Below, in pieces: positions 63,863-64,000 of a DNA stretch of 64,000 nt. Each line of letters begins with the position of its first letter. The stretch's first letter is position 1. The notes below the pieces were generated by a model. The model was not told the origin of the DNA. It did no database searches and saw nothing but the letters and a program-made list of their open reading frames with translations. Position numbers and translations under genes: made by a program. Source of the stretch: Gimesia fumaroli (GTDB lineage Bacteria > Planctomycetota > Planctomycetia > Planctomycetales > Planctomycetaceae); assembly GCF_007754425.1 (NCBI RefSeq), contig NZ_CP037452.1:1769501-1833500 (forward strand), given 5' to 3'.

Positions 63863-63932
63863 GGTGTCTCTCGCTTAACTAATGTTTTTCATCCCACATC
63901 AGCTATTTCAATGAATGCGAGGAACACCCTAT
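63826..63932 (-). ncRNA. candidate short RNA with terminator
   Basis: On the minus strand a plausible promoter (TTCACT, 16-base gap, TAGAAT at 63966-63961 and 63944-63939) would start transcription near 63932, and a strong terminator ends it about 105 bases later at 63826. Several short open frames are possible but none is convincing. Alternatively, this is the leader or tail of a gene lying beyond the right edge. Confidence 0.4.
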
Positions 63933-64000
63933 GCGCATATTCTATCACAAGAAAAATGATAGTGAAAGAGAAAATCCCCCTCAGCCCGGCTCATTATGGC

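Overview
The window is a contiguous piece of a planctomycete chromosome, most like the Gimesia/Planctomycetaceae group. This rests on lineage-typical families visible in the translations: three DUF1501 proteins with twin-arginine signals, two giant DUF1549/DUF1553 cytochrome proteins, two PVC-type haem-binding dehydrogenase/HEAT proteins, two DUF1559 pseudopilin-like proteins, a Planctomycetes/Verrucomicrobia-type ECF sigma factor with a FecR/LamG partner, and a DUF1080 protein. No gene is cut by either end of the window.

Layout. 0.3-11 kb: an SDR protein lacking its catalytic Ser and Tyr, an esterase/PVC-cytochrome pair, a sialate-esterase-like protein, and a DUF1549/1553-DUF1501 operon. 11.4-18 kb: RtcB, a GHL10-type glycosidase-like protein, a small helical protein and an AspT/YbjL-type transporter. 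18-25.6 kb: a GntR/LacI-type regulator heads a leftward operon (M14 peptidase, BNR protein), opposite a rightward set (GH32/43-like protein, Gfo/Idh/MocA dehydrogenase, SDR). A 25-bp palindrome between them is a likely operator. 25.7-31.2 kb: a Na/Pi cotransporter, then a leftward operon of sigma factor, FecR/LamG protein, DUF1559 protein and lipoprotein. 31.4-44 kb: an acetyltransferase, a second DUF1501-DUF1549/1553 operon, and a degradation set (DUF1080, PVC haem dehydrogenase, PHP metallohydrolase, sialidase-like protein).

44.3-47.5 kb holds a decayed integrative element in the 3' end of an elongator tRNA-Met gene. A 16-bp duplication of the tRNA end bounds it. It carries an integrase remnant whose C-terminus is encoded inside the tRNA, a membrane/coiled-coil gene broken by one in-frame TAG, a LexA-like DNA-binding protein without the protease domain, and an SHD1-like secreted cargo protein. 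A 21-bp repeat near each end could be an integrase arm-type site. A truncated FAD oxidoreductase gene lies just outside.

48-64 kb: a GAF protein with an apparently inactive HD-GYP-like half behind a palindrome-rich promoter, small membrane and secreted proteins, a tandem pair of FemAB-like acyltransferases, MsrA, a membrane acyltransferase, ferrochelatase, a DUF1559 protein, and an RhlE-type helicase followed by a 58-residue basic protein that seems to start at ATC. A solitary DUF1501 gene is followed by two out-of-frame DUF1501 fragments. A strong leftward terminator with a plausible promoter near the right edge suggests a short RNA.

Two copies of a palindromic REP-like element sit between convergent genes. 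Most of the window looks like the periplasmic/surface polymer-degradation machinery usual for this phylum. The least expected items are the tRNA-Met element, the ATC-initiated small gene and the short-RNA candidate.
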